A stretch of DNA of 64,000 nt from Arenibacter palladensis (GCF_900129275.1 NZ_FQUX01000005.1:1-64000); one strand, 5' to 3'. Positions 1 to 8,974 are shown, counted from the first letter of the stretch. Made by a program: numbers and translations. The notes: generated by a model not told the origin, from the letters alone.

Positions 1-398
1 GTCGCATTGGTAGGGGACGACAGCGTGACCACCACCGTCTCGTTGGGCTCGTCGAGCAGATCGTCAACGATACCGGTTATGTTGATGTTCCCGGTCACCG
101 ATCCCGCCAGGATCGTTAGCGTGCCGTCGGACAGGGTATAATCCGTACCTCCTCCAGTAGCAGTACCGGTTACGGTGTAGTCCACACTTACATCCGAACC
201 ACTCGCCGCCGAAAGCGATACCGCAAGGGCAGCACTCGACACCGATTCAAGCCCGTTGGACGCAGTCGCATTGAAGGCTACTGTCTGCCCATACCCATTA
301 AACCCAAAAAACAAAAGGGTAATGACAAATACCAAAAACTTCAGTTTATAGGAGACCAAAAAATTGGAAAGTATATTAGATAGGGTATTCATTTTCAT
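1..398 (-). CDS. Calx-beta domain secreted protein (N-terminal part, runs off left edge)
   Basis: An open frame reads from an ATG at 398 (a second in-frame ATG lies at 392) to the window edge without a stop, about 132 codons. The first 40 residues are a signal peptide with a hydrophobic stretch followed by NGYGQT. After it comes a Calx-beta-like repeat with the typical run DVSVDYTVTGTATGGGTDYT and a DEPNETVVVTLSSPTNA ending. Calx-beta repeats bind calcium in large adhesins and surface proteins of Bacteroidota, often exported by type IX secretion. The C-terminal sorting signal would be outside the window, so the export route is inference. Codons here are markedly G+C-richer (GCG, TCG, CTG, ACG) than in fabD next door, as is common in long repetitive surface proteins and possibly a sign of separate origin. 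Confidence 0.8.
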   Translation of the reverse strand, partial: MKMNTLSNILSNFLVSYKLKFLVFVITLLFFGFNGYGQTVAFNATASNGLESVSSAALAVSLSAASGSDVSVDYTVTGTATGGGTDYTLSDGTLTILAGSVTGNINITGIVDDLLDEPNETVVVTLSSPTNA

Positions 399-553
399 AG
401 CCGGTTATATCATTCTAAGATTCAAATAGGGAATGGCCTAGCCGTATCCCCAAAATAGGGAATCAATATTAAGAAAAAATACCCCATAAGCCTAAGATTA
501 AGGGTTAAATATAAAATTATCAGATAAACGGCAAAAAACTAATGTAAAGCCAT

Positions 554-1438
554 TTAAGAAAGCTCCGCAGACATGGTTTCGGCAGTAGGATGAATTTTTT
601 TAACCAATCCCTGAAGTACCTTCCCCGGACCTACTTCCGTGAACAAGGTTGCTCCATCAGCTACCATTTGTTGTACACTTTGGGTCCACTTTACAGGAGC
701 CGTTAATTGGGCTATTAAATTTGCTTTTATGACCTCTGGATCCTTAACCGCAGTAGTGGGTACATTTTGGTAAATGGCACAGCTTGGTGTATTAAAAACA
801 GTGTTTTCTATGGCAGCAGCCAATTCTTCCCTTGCCGGCTCCATTAAAGGCGAGTGAAACGCTCCACCTACCGGTAAGACTAACGCTCTACGGGCACCGG
901 CCTCCTTCAACTTTTCACAGGCGGTATTTATGGCCTCCACTTCCCCGGAGATAACCAATTGTCCAGGGCAGTTGTAATTGGCAGGGACTACAATACCGGG
1001 AACCTCTGCACATATTTTTTCCACAACGGCATCATCCAATCCCAGAACCGCCGCCATGGTGCTTGGCTGTATTTCACAAGCCTTTTGCATGGCCAAAGCC
1101 CTTTTAAACACCAATTTCAATCCATCTTCAAAATCCAAGGCTCCATTGGCTACCAATGCAGAAAATTCTCCCAAGGAATGCCCGGCCACCATATCTGGTT
1201 TAAAGCTATCACCCATAACCTTGCTCATAATTACCGAATGTAAAAAAATAGCAGGCTGGGTTACCTTGGTTTCCTTTAAGTCCTCAGCAGTACCCTCGAA
1301 CATAAGGTCGGTAATGGAAAATCCTAAAATTTCATTGGCGGTCTCAAACATTTTTTGGGCCATGGGGTACTTTTCATAAAGATCCAATCCCATTCCTACA
1401 AATTGCGCTCCTTGTCCTGGAAAAATATATGCTTTCAT
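554..1438 (-). CDS. fabD: Malonyl-CoA:ACP transacylase FabD
   Basis: This 294-residue protein moves malonyl groups from CoA to acyl carrier protein to supply fatty acid elongation in the cytoplasm. The N-terminal FPGQGAQ motif (residues 6-12), the nucleophile motif GHSLG with Ser88, an Arg near 113 in FKRALAMQ, and the catalytic His195 in GAFHSPLM are all present in the family order and spacing. Length is close to other FabD proteins. It stands alone on the minus strand between the Calx-beta gene and the hexapeptide-repeat gene, rather than in a fab cluster. A TAnnTTTG-type box lies about 30 bases upstream of the start. Confidence 0.96.
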   Translation of the reverse strand: MKAYIFPGQGAQFVGMGLDLYEKYPMAQKMFETANEILGFSITDLMFEGTAEDLKETKVTQPAIFLHSVIMSKVMGDSFKPDMVAGHSLGEFSALVANGALDFEDGLKLVFKRALAMQKACEIQPSTMAAVLGLDDAVVEKICAEVPGIVVPANYNCPGQLVISGEVEAINTACEKLKEAGARRALVLPVGGAFHSPLMEPAREELAAAIENTVFNTPSCAIYQNVPTTAVKDPEVIKANLIAQLTAPVKWTQSVQQMVADGATLFTEVGPGKVLQGLVKKIHPTAETMSAELS

Positions 1439-1469
1439 CTGTTTATTTTTATTCTATTTATTATCTGTG

Positions 1470-1477
1470 CAAAAATA
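1470..1477 (-). promoter_or_regulatory. Candidate -7 box for fabD
   Basis: Read on the minus strand this is TATTTTTG, which matches the Bacteroidota -7 consensus TAnnTTTG, 31 bases before the fabD ATG. No clear -33 TTG lies at the ideal distance, so this is a modest call. Confidence 0.35.
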
Positions 1478-1603
1478 AGATTAATTAATCAGGTGTTTAC
1501 CTCCGATTCCAGGATTTAGTGCTCATTTGAATTCGCCCACAATCCATTCAGTTTTTCGAACCTCGACAATAACACGATCAACGCTCCTATAATTTTTTGG
1601 AAA

Positions 1604-2113
1604 TTATTCCTTGAACCAACTGGAATATTTTACATAAGCATTGGCGATACGCTCTACTTCCCCAACACTCAACTCGGTACTGATTTCCTTGATTTTTTTT
1701 GCCGGCATTCCAGCAAAAACGGTACCTGAAGGCACTCGGGTTCCCTTGGTAACCACGGCTCCTGCTGCAATAATACTATTGCTTTCCACAACACAATCGT
1801 CCATGACGATACTCCCCATTCCGATTAAAACATTATCATGAATGGTGCAGCCATGAACAATGGCATTGTGACCTATGGAAACATTGTTGCCAATATTGGT
1901 GGGAGACTTTAAATAAGTACAATGTATAACGGCTCCATCCTGCACATTTACCTTATCCCCCATTTTTATATAGTGTACATCGCCTCTTAATACTGCATTG
2001 AACCAGATACTGCATTGGTTTCCCATAACTACATCCCCAACAATCGTGGCATTCTCCGCAATATAACAATCCTCCCCTATCTGTGGCGATTTTCCATTTA
2101 TGGTTTTAATCAT
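1604..2113 (-). CDS. Gamma carbonic anhydrase-like hexapeptide-repeat protein
   Basis: The 169-residue protein is a left-handed beta-helix built of hexapeptide repeats (for example NATIVGDVVMG, VSIGHNAIVHG, SIIAAGAVVTKG). The pattern QDGAVIHC (His64) plus GHNAIVHGC (His82 and His87, five apart) matches the three zinc-binding histidines of the YrdA/CaiE/gamma-carbonic anhydrase family. These trimeric proteins may hydrate CO2, but most members of this branch have no demonstrated activity, so I do not give a gene symbol. The sequence ends with a short amphipathic tail (VKYSSWFKE) usual for this branch. It lies alone between fabD and the regulator pair. Confidence 0.88.
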   Translation of the reverse strand: MIKTINGKSPQIGEDCYIAENATIVGDVVMGNQCSIWFNAVLRGDVHYIKMGDKVNVQDGAVIHCTYLKSPTNIGNNVSIGHNAIVHGCTIHDNVLIGMGSIVMDDCVVESNSIIAAGAVVTKGTRVPSGTVFAGMPAKKIKEISTELSVGEVERIANAYVKYSSWFKE

Positions 2114-2213
2114 TTCGATTTATATTTAAATTATTTGGCCAGATCTATACTGCAACCTTTCTTTTTAACTTGTTGTAGCTTCTTGGAAAACTGCCCAATT
2201 GGACAAAACTACG

Positions 2214-2945
2214 CTATTCAAAAAAAGACAACAAATCCTTCTTTTTGGAAGCGGAAACCATTATCTCCTTACCGTTGGAAATTACCACGCTGCCTCCCTT
2301 GCCCTTTTTATACCTAACAATCTCATTTACATTTACCAGATACGATTTATGGACCCTGGCAAAAGTATAACCGGACAAGGCTTCCTCAAAATATTTAAGT
2401 GTTTTACTGACCAGAATTTTTTGTTTCTCCAAATGCAATTCCGTGTAATTGTCATCTGCCCTGCAATATAAAATATCCCCTACATTCAATACCTGAAAGC
2501 CATCTTGTTGCGGCAGGGTAATCTTTCCATCCACCTTATTAAATTTTGGGGTAAGAACCCTATCTTCTATCACCCTTTCCTTCTCCCTAATTTCCGAGAC
2601 ATAATCTACTGCCTTGATAAGTTCATCTATGCTAATGGGCTTCATTAAATAATAGGCAGCATGGGCATTTAGTGCATCTACGGCGTACTGATTATAGGCA
2701 GTGACAAAAACGGTCTCAAAATTACGATCGGGGAGCTGGTCCAACAAGTCAAATGCATTGCCAAAAGGCATTTCCACATCTAAGAACACCACATCCAAAT
2801 CCTTACTATTGATCAGGGCAAGCCCTTCCTTAATGGTTGCCGCTTCGCCAACCAAATTAACCGTGGGACAATATTTGGCCAAATAATTACGTAGAATTTC
2901 CCTGCTATTGGCCTCGTCTTCTACAATTAGGGCGTTTAATTTCAT
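2214..2945 (-). CDS. LytTR-family response regulator
   Basis: A 243-residue regulator is read from the ATG at 2945 (MKLNALIVEDE). The frame is open further upstream to 3086, but that extension would overlap the kinase gene and has no domain content, so I reject the longer start. Residues 1-120 form a receiver with Asp10, phosphoacceptor Asp56 in FLDVEMP, Thr82 and Lys102. Residues 140-243 form a LytTR DNA-binding domain with the FARVHKSYLVN signature. It follows the histidine kinase by about 70 bases on the same strand, so the two form a LytS/LytR-like two-component pair. Target genes are not visible from sequence; the neighbouring VWA gene is only a guess. Confidence 0.93.
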   Translation of the reverse strand: MKLNALIVEDEANSREILRNYLAKYCPTVNLVGEAATIKEGLALINSKDLDVVFLDVEMPFGNAFDLLDQLPDRNFETVFVTAYNQYAVDALNAHAAYYLMKPISIDELIKAVDYVSEIREKERVIEDRVLTPKFNKVDGKITLPQQDGFQVLNVGDILYCRADDNYTELHLEKQKILVSKTLKYFEEALSGYTFARVHKSYLVNVNEIVRYKKGKGGSVVISNGKEIMVSASKKKDLLSFFE

Positions 2946-3015
2946 TTTCAAATTTTGTGTTTCTTGCTTCTCCTTAGTCCACTTTGACTCACTAATCTCA
3001 ACATTTATATTTTTA

Positions 3016-5217
3016 TTAGTCCCTCTTAATGGTAAACAGCACCTTGGTGCCCGTACCATTTGTTTCCAGGTCGGAAATATAAACATCTACCTTATCCTTA
3101 TACATATCGTTCAATATCTCTATTCTTTTTTTGATATTGCCCATGCCCTTGGATTTTTGTTTTTTCTGATTCTGGGTCTTTAAGGCTGCCGATTTCTTTC
3201 TGCCTATACCATTATCGATTATGGAAATCTCCAAGGCGCGCTTGTCTTTTTGCCTGAGCTCAATCTTTAGAAAACCCTTGTCTTCCCTGTAGCGCAAACC
3301 GTGCCAGATGGCATTTTCAATATAAGGTTGCAACAGCATGGGCGGTATTTGAAAAGCATCAATTTCAATACCTTCATCTACTATGATTTCATAGTCGAAT
3401 TTATCCGAAAAGCGGGAATGCTCCAACTTGGTATACAGTTCCAACAATTCCAACTCCTTGGAAAGCGGAATAAAATCCTCGTCGGAATTTTCCAAAACGG
3501 CCCTCATCAAGGTGGAAAAATCGCTCAAATACCTATTTGCACTTCTTTCGTCGCTTTTGGCAATAAAATTATTTACCGAATTCAAGGCATTGAATATAAA
3601 ATGTGGATTCATTTGAGACCTCAGGGATTTCAAGGCCAACAAATTATTGGCCAACTTTTGCTGCTTATTGCTCCTGTAAAAAAAGTAGACTACCAACCCC
3701 ATCAACATCATTCCAAAAATCAGGGAATAAATGATCCAATTTTGTCGTTTTATACTTTCTGCCACCAATTGCTGCTCGGTAAGCGCCAGACTGTATTTAC
3801 TCTGGGTAAGCTCCCGCTCCTTTTCAAGTCCGGATATTCTACTTTGTTTGGAAGCAAGCTCCCTATTAAATTGGGCAGCTCTGGCAATCTCCTGTTCTTT
3901 TCTAACATATAGGGTATCTACAACGGCTACATACTCTTGATAGGTCTCCAGGGCTTTGGTATAATCGCCCTTGTACTTATAAACTTCGGATAATTTACGG
4001 GTGGCGTCTTTACGGACCAACAAATCATCGTCAACATCGGCATCCTTTATACTCTCCTCCAAATAGGGTATGGCTTCATCATATTTATCCTGGGCTATAT
4101 AAGCATTCGCAATTTTATAATTTATTCTTTGGGCCGATATGGAATCGTTTTCTATGGATAATCCACCCGCAACCTCATTTTTAGGAATCTTTTTTAAATC
4201 CTCCAAACTCTTTTTGCGCAATTGTATTTCCTGCCCATATTGACTTTTTTGATTGTAAAAATCGGCCACTTTCTCTTTCTCCTGGACTGCCCGTTGTGGC
4301 GCTTGTCCTGAGGAAAGCTCCAATGAATTATTAAAATAGGCATTGGCTTCCTGAAGTCGGTTTCCCTTGGCGTAGGCAGTGGCTATTTTTGAATTTAGGT
4401 CGATGGTTTTCGGGGCAATCTGATTCTTATCGGCTATTTTGAGCCCCTCGCCATAGAAAGCCACAGCATTATCCACGTCTCCCAATCCAACATAGGCATC
4501 TCCTAGGGTCTCGTAAAGCTCCACCCTTTGAAATGGAACCATATTGGTCATTTTGACAAATGGCGACAGCAACTTCTCCGCTTCCCCGTACTCTTTGTTC
4601 AGGACATAGGTTTTGCCAAGTAGCAAGGATGTTCTTAGTGTCTTATTGGCATTAAATGCATCCTTGTAGCTGGAGATGGCCAAATCGTATTGCTTGTGAT
4701 ATTGATATACCTCCCCTAGGGTGGAATATGCTACTGCCAATTGTTCCTTATTGTTGCCAATCCCCAACTGGGAAAGCGATTGGGTTATAAAATCGATACT
4801 TTTCCGTATATCTTTCTTTTTATAGAAATTGGCCGAATCTATATAACTATGATACAAGGAGGTAGATCTTTCCCCCTTGCTACTTCTACTTGACCCTATA
4901 TTATCCTGGTTGGTAGTCCCTACTACCATCTCCAAATAATCATTACTTGTAACCCTATGCCGAACGGTTTCCATTTTGGGACTCTCAAAGACTAGTTCCT
5001 GCCCCATGCCAACCTTGATCTTAAATTCCCCTTTAGCATTTGTTAGTGTATACTCTCCATTATTGGCAGACACAGCCACTCCGGACAGGCCTTGTTTACT
5101 TTCCTTTTCCTTGACCACCCCCTGTAATTCAAAATTAGACCCGGTCTGCGATATTTGGGAATACCCTTTTACCGAACCCAGCACCAATAATACACATATG
5201 TAAAAAAATTTGGCCAT
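3016..5217 (-). CDS. TPR-containing sensor histidine kinase (LytS/YehU type)
   Basis: The 733-residue kinase begins with a signal peptide (about residues 1-20), then a CarboxypepD_reg-like beta-sandwich (about 30-100, GVVKEKESKQGLSGVAV...). A long array of TPR helices (about 120-450) and a coiled coil lead to one membrane span near 494-515. The cytoplasmic kinase follows: His539 in SQMNPHFIFNALNS is the phosphorylated histidine, and the ATPase part has Asn635 in PYIENAIWHG and DNGIG near 668. The TPR part therefore faces the periplasm and probably senses protein partners. Its partner regulator is encoded just downstream. The pairing of an exported carboxypeptidase-like domain with TPRs is typical of Bacteroidota kinases, but the signal is unknown. 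Confidence 0.92.
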   Translation of the reverse strand: MAKFFYICVLLVLGSVKGYSQISQTGSNFELQGVVKEKESKQGLSGVAVSANNGEYTLTNAKGEFKIKVGMGQELVFESPKMETVRHRVTSNDYLEMVVGTTNQDNIGSSRSSKGERSTSLYHSYIDSANFYKKKDIRKSIDFITQSLSQLGIGNNKEQLAVAYSTLGEVYQYHKQYDLAISSYKDAFNANKTLRTSLLLGKTYVLNKEYGEAEKLLSPFVKMTNMVPFQRVELYETLGDAYVGLGDVDNAVAFYGEGLKIADKNQIAPKTIDLNSKIATAYAKGNRLQEANAYFNNSLELSSGQAPQRAVQEKEKVADFYNQKSQYGQEIQLRKKSLEDLKKIPKNEVAGGLSIENDSISAQRINYKIANAYIAQDKYDEAIPYLEESIKDADVDDDLLVRKDATRKLSEVYKYKGDYTKALETYQEYVAVVDTLYVRKEQEIARAAQFNRELASKQSRISGLEKERELTQSKYSLALTEQQLVAESIKRQNWIIYSLIFGMMLMGLVVYFFYRSNKQQKLANNLLALKSLRSQMNPHFIFNALNSVNNFIAKSDERSANRYLSDFSTLMRAVLENSDEDFIPLSKELELLELYTKLEHSRFSDKFDYEIIVDEGIEIDAFQIPPMLLQPYIENAIWHGLRYREDKGFLKIELRQKDKRALEISIIDNGIGRKKSAALKTQNQKKQKSKGMGNIKKRIEILNDMYKDKVDVYISDLETNGTGTKVLFTIKRD

Positions 5218-5536
5218 GCCCCTTGAATATATATGTTAAACTTAATTGATTTAAACCACACTAAAAAACACCTAATTCCTTTAAATAGCCCCGTTTTTAA
5301 ACATTAAAGAAGCTTAACGCATCCAAAACACCCGTTGCCTCATTCAAAATGGCCGTTTACTCATTACTCATTTTTTAAGAAATATGTTGCCCCTACTTTT
5401 AACCCATGACATCAACGATTTATATCCAAACATATAAACTTTGATAGCTAACAATTAATTAAACATAGTGGTTAGCCAGAATTATACAACCACTAAAAGC
5501 GAAAAGAAATCAATGTTCAACTAAAATAAAGTAACT
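5218..5536. promoter_or_regulatory. Divergent intergenic region between kinase and VWA genes
   Basis: This 319-base stretch has no credible gene. It must hold promoters for both the kinase operon (leftward) and the VWA gene (rightward). A near-match to the -7 box (TAAACTTTG, one base too long) occurs around 5436-5445. An inverted repeat TAGTGGTT...AACCACTA with 14-base loop spans 5466-5495, 42 bases before the VWA start. It could be an operator or a leader hairpin; function is unknown. Confidence 0.45.
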
Positions 5537-6712
5537 ATGAAAAATGTAAAGCAAATATTAGTTTTAGGGGCAATTGCCCTAGGAATGGGCCAAAGTTTTG
5601 GTAACGACCTTAACGGGCATACTTTAAAAGACCCTAATATCACCAAAGTAACCGCGGAAAACTCCAAGCCGGCCAATAATATGGTTAAGATTGCACTTTT
5701 GCTGGATACCAGTAATAGTATGGACGGACTAATAAATCAGGCGAAAGCACAATTATGGGATATTGTGAACAAATTCACACATGCCAAGTGTGGCACGGAT
5801 GGTAGGCCCCAGCTGCAAATTGCCCTTTACCAATATGGAAACGATAATTTATCCTCCAGGGAGGGTTATATTCAGCAGGTTTTGGGCTTCAGCAGTGATC
5901 TGGATGAAATTTCGGAAAAACTATTCTCCCTGTCCACCAATGGAGGGGAAGAATATTGTGGACAAGTAATACAAACTTCCTTGAGTCAATTGGACTGGGG
6001 AAAAAATCCGGATAATCTAAAAATGATCTTTATTGCCGGCAATGAACCCTTTACCCAAGGAAAATTAAATTATAAGGATGCAGTGGCCAACGCCAAGGAA
6101 AAAGACGTTATAGTAAATACCATTTTTTGTGGTGCCTACGAGCAAGGCATCAATACGGGATGGAAAAATGGGGCCCAACTAACTGGAGGAGAATATATGG
6201 CCATAGACCACAACCGTGAAGTGGTACATATAGCCACCCCTTACGATGATGTAATCATAAGGTTAAACTCCAAATTGAACAAAACCTATATTTCCTACGG
6301 AGCTTTGGGCGCAGCAAAAATTCAACAGCAAAGTGCCCAGGACAGCAATGCCATGGAAATGGAAGAGGCCGTTGCGGTGAAACGGGCGGTAAGCAAGTCG
6401 TCCCGACTTTACACCAACTCCTCATGGGACTTAGTAGATGCCTCCAAAGCTGAAGATTTTAACATAGACAACATTAAAAGGGAGGAATTGCCCATGGAAT
6501 TAAAAGGGAAATCCAAAACTGAAATTGCATCATATATTGAAGGCAAGAAAAAGGAACGCAGCGATATCCAAAAAGAAATACAAGACCTCAACAGCAAAAG
6601 GGAAGCCTATATAGCCTCTCAGAAAAAGGATAATGAAAAGGGTGAGTTGGAGAATGCCATGCTAACCGCCATTCAAAAACAGGCGGCCAAAAAGAATTAT
6701 AGCTGGGAGTAA
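5537..6712 (+). CDS. Secreted von Willebrand factor A domain protein
   Basis: The 391-residue protein has a signal peptide (about 1-22) followed by a VWA domain (about 48-250). The metal-ion-dependent adhesion site is intact in LLLDTSNSMDG (Asp57, Ser59, Ser61), which implies Mg-dependent protein binding in the periplasm. The C-terminal third is charged and predicted helical, with a coiled-coil-like run of Lys and Glu (about 310-380) after the phrase LYTNSSWDLVDA. Proteins of this build are common and uncharacterised in Flavobacteriia. It is transcribed away from the two-component pair and could be one of its targets, which is inference. The start ATG is followed directly by a clean signal sequence. 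Confidence 0.85.
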   Translation: MKNVKQILVLGAIALGMGQSFGNDLNGHTLKDPNITKVTAENSKPANNMVKIALLLDTSNSMDGLINQAKAQLWDIVNKFTHAKCGTDGRPQLQIALYQYGNDNLSSREGYIQQVLGFSSDLDEISEKLFSLSTNGGEEYCGQVIQTSLSQLDWGKNPDNLKMIFIAGNEPFTQGKLNYKDAVANAKEKDVIVNTIFCGAYEQGINTGWKNGAQLTGGEYMAIDHNREVVHIATPYDDVIIRLNSKLNKTYISYGALGAAKIQQQSAQDSNAMEMEEAVAVKRAVSKSSRLYTNSSWDLVDASKAEDFNIDNIKREELPMELKGKSKTEIASYIEGKKKERSDIQKEIQDLNSKREAYIASQKKDNEKGELENAMLTAIQKQAAKKNYSWE

Positions 6713-6778
6713 GCCACTTAGGCGAAAAAGTCCTGTACAGACCTTACCTAAAGCCGTAAAAATTGTAAGACGTAAAGC

Positions 6779-6823
6779 AAATGTTCAATGGATATAGCAA
6801 ATCTATTGAACATTTAATTTTTG
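6779..6823 (+). terminator. Terminator-like hairpin after the VWA gene
   Basis: A 14-bp stem with one G:T pair (6779-6792 with 6802-6815) and a 9-base loop is followed by AATTTTTG. It sits between two convergent genes. The stem is A+T-rich, so the call is moderate. Confidence 0.5.
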
Positions 6824-6887
6824 TACATTCAAGTACTAATTATCAATAAAAAGAAAATTATATCCACTGCGAAACGCAGCTTAGGAA

Positions 6888-7883
6888 CTAGTAATTAACT
6901 GCTGGACACTTACAATCGTATCTTTTCTCGGACTGTCCAAAATCGTACCCTAGGGTTATTTGATGAAATCCACCGTTGTCAAATCTAACATCCCCCATTT
7001 GGTAGGAATAGTTATAGGAGACCAGAAAATTCTTGTAGTTAACCCCTACAATAGGAGTAAAAAGCTGTAAACGCTGTTCTCCGAAATCGCTGGCAGTTTG
7101 GTATTGGGCGCCATCAAAACTTCGTCTATACGAAATACCACCCCAAACCGTTCCAAAATCCACGCTTTTATAGACTTTGGCGTTGATATCGATAGCTTTT
7201 TCCTGAGTAAACTCCGTAAACTGAAATAGTACGGAAGGTTCTACCTGCCATTCGCTCTTTCCGAACACATAACCGGATGATATGAGATATTTCCGCAAGT
7301 TATTGGACTCTATGGCCGAATACAGATCCCTACCCCGTCCCATTAAATTGTGAACGGCCGCATGGGCATAGAATTCCATGAAATTATAGGACATGCCCAA
7401 ATCCATATTAAAATAGCCAACACTATTCCTTGAACCTGTAACTATCGGGTCCGGAATTACTGAAACAAACTCGGATTCGTCCAAATTACTTTGCTGAATG
7501 CCCGCACTAAGTCCAAAGGAGAGTTGATTTAGGCTTCTAAAATCCCCGCCCAATCTTAAATGATGTGCATAGGTAAGTTTAAATCCCGTTTGGGAATGAT
7601 AACCGTTGGCGTCATTAAAAACGGTTGCACCAAAGCCACTACTACTTTCACCAACCCTAAAATGTGCGTTTAAGGTCTGCATATTGGGGGCCTCATCCAC
7701 ACTAAACCATTGTTTTCTAATTGTTGCCCTAATTTTCCCGCCTTCACCTATACCGGCCATAGATGGGTATACCAAATAGTAGTTATCCGCTAAATAATCG
7801 AAATAGACAGGAACGCCTTCTTGAGCAATGGACTGATAGCCAATCGCAAAAAACGAAAGTAAAATCAATAAATGTTGTTTCAT
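6888..7883 (-). CDS. PorP/SprF-like outer membrane protein
   Basis: The 331-residue protein has a signal peptide ending near SIAQ (about residue 20), then the family opening VPVYFDYLADNYYLVYPSMAG and IRATIRKQWFSVD, followed by alternating amphipathic strands of a beta-barrel. Members of the PorP/SprF family work with type IX secretion and anchor or export partner surface proteins such as SprB. Such genes usually follow a very large adhesin gene. Here the upstream neighbour is divergent nfu, so no partner is visible. The last residues (CKCPAVNY) carry two cysteines, an unusual ending worth noting. Confidence 0.85.
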   Translation of the reverse strand: MKQHLLILLSFFAIGYQSIAQEGVPVYFDYLADNYYLVYPSMAGIGEGGKIRATIRKQWFSVDEAPNMQTLNAHFRVGESSSGFGATVFNDANGYHSQTGFKLTYAHHLRLGGDFRSLNQLSFGLSAGIQQSNLDESEFVSVIPDPIVTGSRNSVGYFNMDLGMSYNFMEFYAHAAVHNLMGRGRDLYSAIESNNLRKYLISSGYVFGKSEWQVEPSVLFQFTEFTQEKAIDINAKVYKSVDFGTVWGGISYRRSFDGAQYQTASDFGEQRLQLFTPIVGVNYKNFLVSYNYSYQMGDVRFDNGGFHQITLGYDFGQSEKRYDCKCPAVNY

Positions 7884-7980
7884 TTAAGATGAGGGGTGCG
7901 TTAATAACATCGTCCAAATATAAAATATAACGGTTGAAATACTACATTATTATATATGCCATAACTTAGAAAAACCTTCG

Positions 7981-7988
7981 TACTTTTG
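7981..7988 (+). promoter_or_regulatory. -7 box for the nfu gene
   Basis: TACTTTTG is an exact match to the Bacteroidota TAnnTTTG consensus, 14 bases before the nfu ATG. A -33 TTG is not obvious at 17-22 bases upstream. Confidence 0.5.
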
Positions 7989-8002
7989 TGAAAAATATTT
8001 AA

Positions 8003-8905
8003 ATGGAGGAGTTTATAATTACCGTGGTGCCCACGAAGAATCCGGCGATACTGAAATTTGAAACTAATCATTTCATAACAAAGAACAATAATTACGAATT
8101 CAAAAACATAGACGAAGCTAAAATTTCGCCTTTGGCCCAGCAGTTATTTTATCTGCCGTTTATAAAAACGGTGTATATCTCGGGTAACTTTATTGGATTG
8201 GAACGTTATGACATTGTGGAATGGGACGATGTTAAGGATAGTGTGGCGCAACAGTTGGTAGATTATCTTAACGCTGGCGAGCCTGTTGTTAAGGAGGATG
8301 AAAATCAAAAGAAGGTGGCGGTAACGGTTTATGCCGAAGTGACACCCAATCCGTCCGTGATGAAATTTGTGACCAATAAAAGAATTGTACCAACAACTTT
8401 TGAGTTCAAGAACATAGATGAGGCCAAAGATTCAGAATTGGCCAAACAATTATTTATGCTGCCTTTCGTAAAAGAAGTGTTTTTTGATGTAAACTATGTT
8501 TCCATAAACAAGTACGATGTAGCGGAATGGGACGATATTACTTTGGAACTTCGTGAGAAAATCAGGGATTTTATTGCTGATGGCAAGGAAGTGGTTTCGG
8601 CCAAGAGTCTTCAAAAACAAAAAACAACGGCCCCGGAAGCCCAATTGGAGGATGCCAATTTAGACGATATATCCAAGCAGATCATTGATATTTTGGAAGA
8701 GTATGTAAAACCAGCCGTAGCTAGTGATGGTGGCAATATTCTTTTTAAATCCTACGAAGGGGACACAAAAACGGTCAACGTTATTTTGCAGGGGGCCTGT
8801 AGTGGCTGCCCCTCATCCACCTATACCTTAAAAAATGGAATTGAAACGATGCTCAAAAATATGATGGGCGATATGGTAAATGAAGTGGTAGCCTTAAACG
8901 GTTGA
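8003..8905 (+). CDS. Nfu-type Fe-S cluster carrier with duplicated N-terminal domain
   Basis: The 300-residue cytoplasmic protein carries Fe-S clusters to target enzymes. Its C-terminal NifU domain (about 222-300) holds the cluster-binding motif ACSGCPSS with Cys266 and Cys269. Ahead of it lie two copies of the Nfu N-terminal domain (about 4-90 and 108-195); both contain FKNIDEAK, a LAxQLFxLPF segment and a YDxxEWDD segment. Usual Nfu proteins have one such domain, so this one is internally duplicated. It is followed 69 bases later by dodecin on the same strand. The product call is secure; the reason for the duplication is unknown. Confidence 0.93.
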   Translation: MEEFIITVVPTKNPAILKFETNHFITKNNNYEFKNIDEAKISPLAQQLFYLPFIKTVYISGNFIGLERYDIVEWDDVKDSVAQQLVDYLNAGEPVVKEDENQKKVAVTVYAEVTPNPSVMKFVTNKRIVPTTFEFKNIDEAKDSELAKQLFMLPFVKEVFFDVNYVSINKYDVAEWDDITLELREKIRDFIADGKEVVSAKSLQKQKTTAPEAQLEDANLDDISKQIIDILEEYVKPAVASDGGNILFKSYEGDTKTVNVILQGACSGCPSSTYTLKNGIETMLKNMMGDMVNEVVALNG

Positions 8906-8974
8906 TTTTCAATAACAATAGCACCCTTTCTAGCTTTTATTTGTTAACTTTAAGAGAATCTAAAACTATATATT

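Noticed and set aside
2946-3086. Longer N-terminus for the LytTR regulator beginning at 3086
   Set aside because: The extra 47 residues overlap the kinase gene, have no domain content, and the receiver domain begins exactly at the ATG at 2945.
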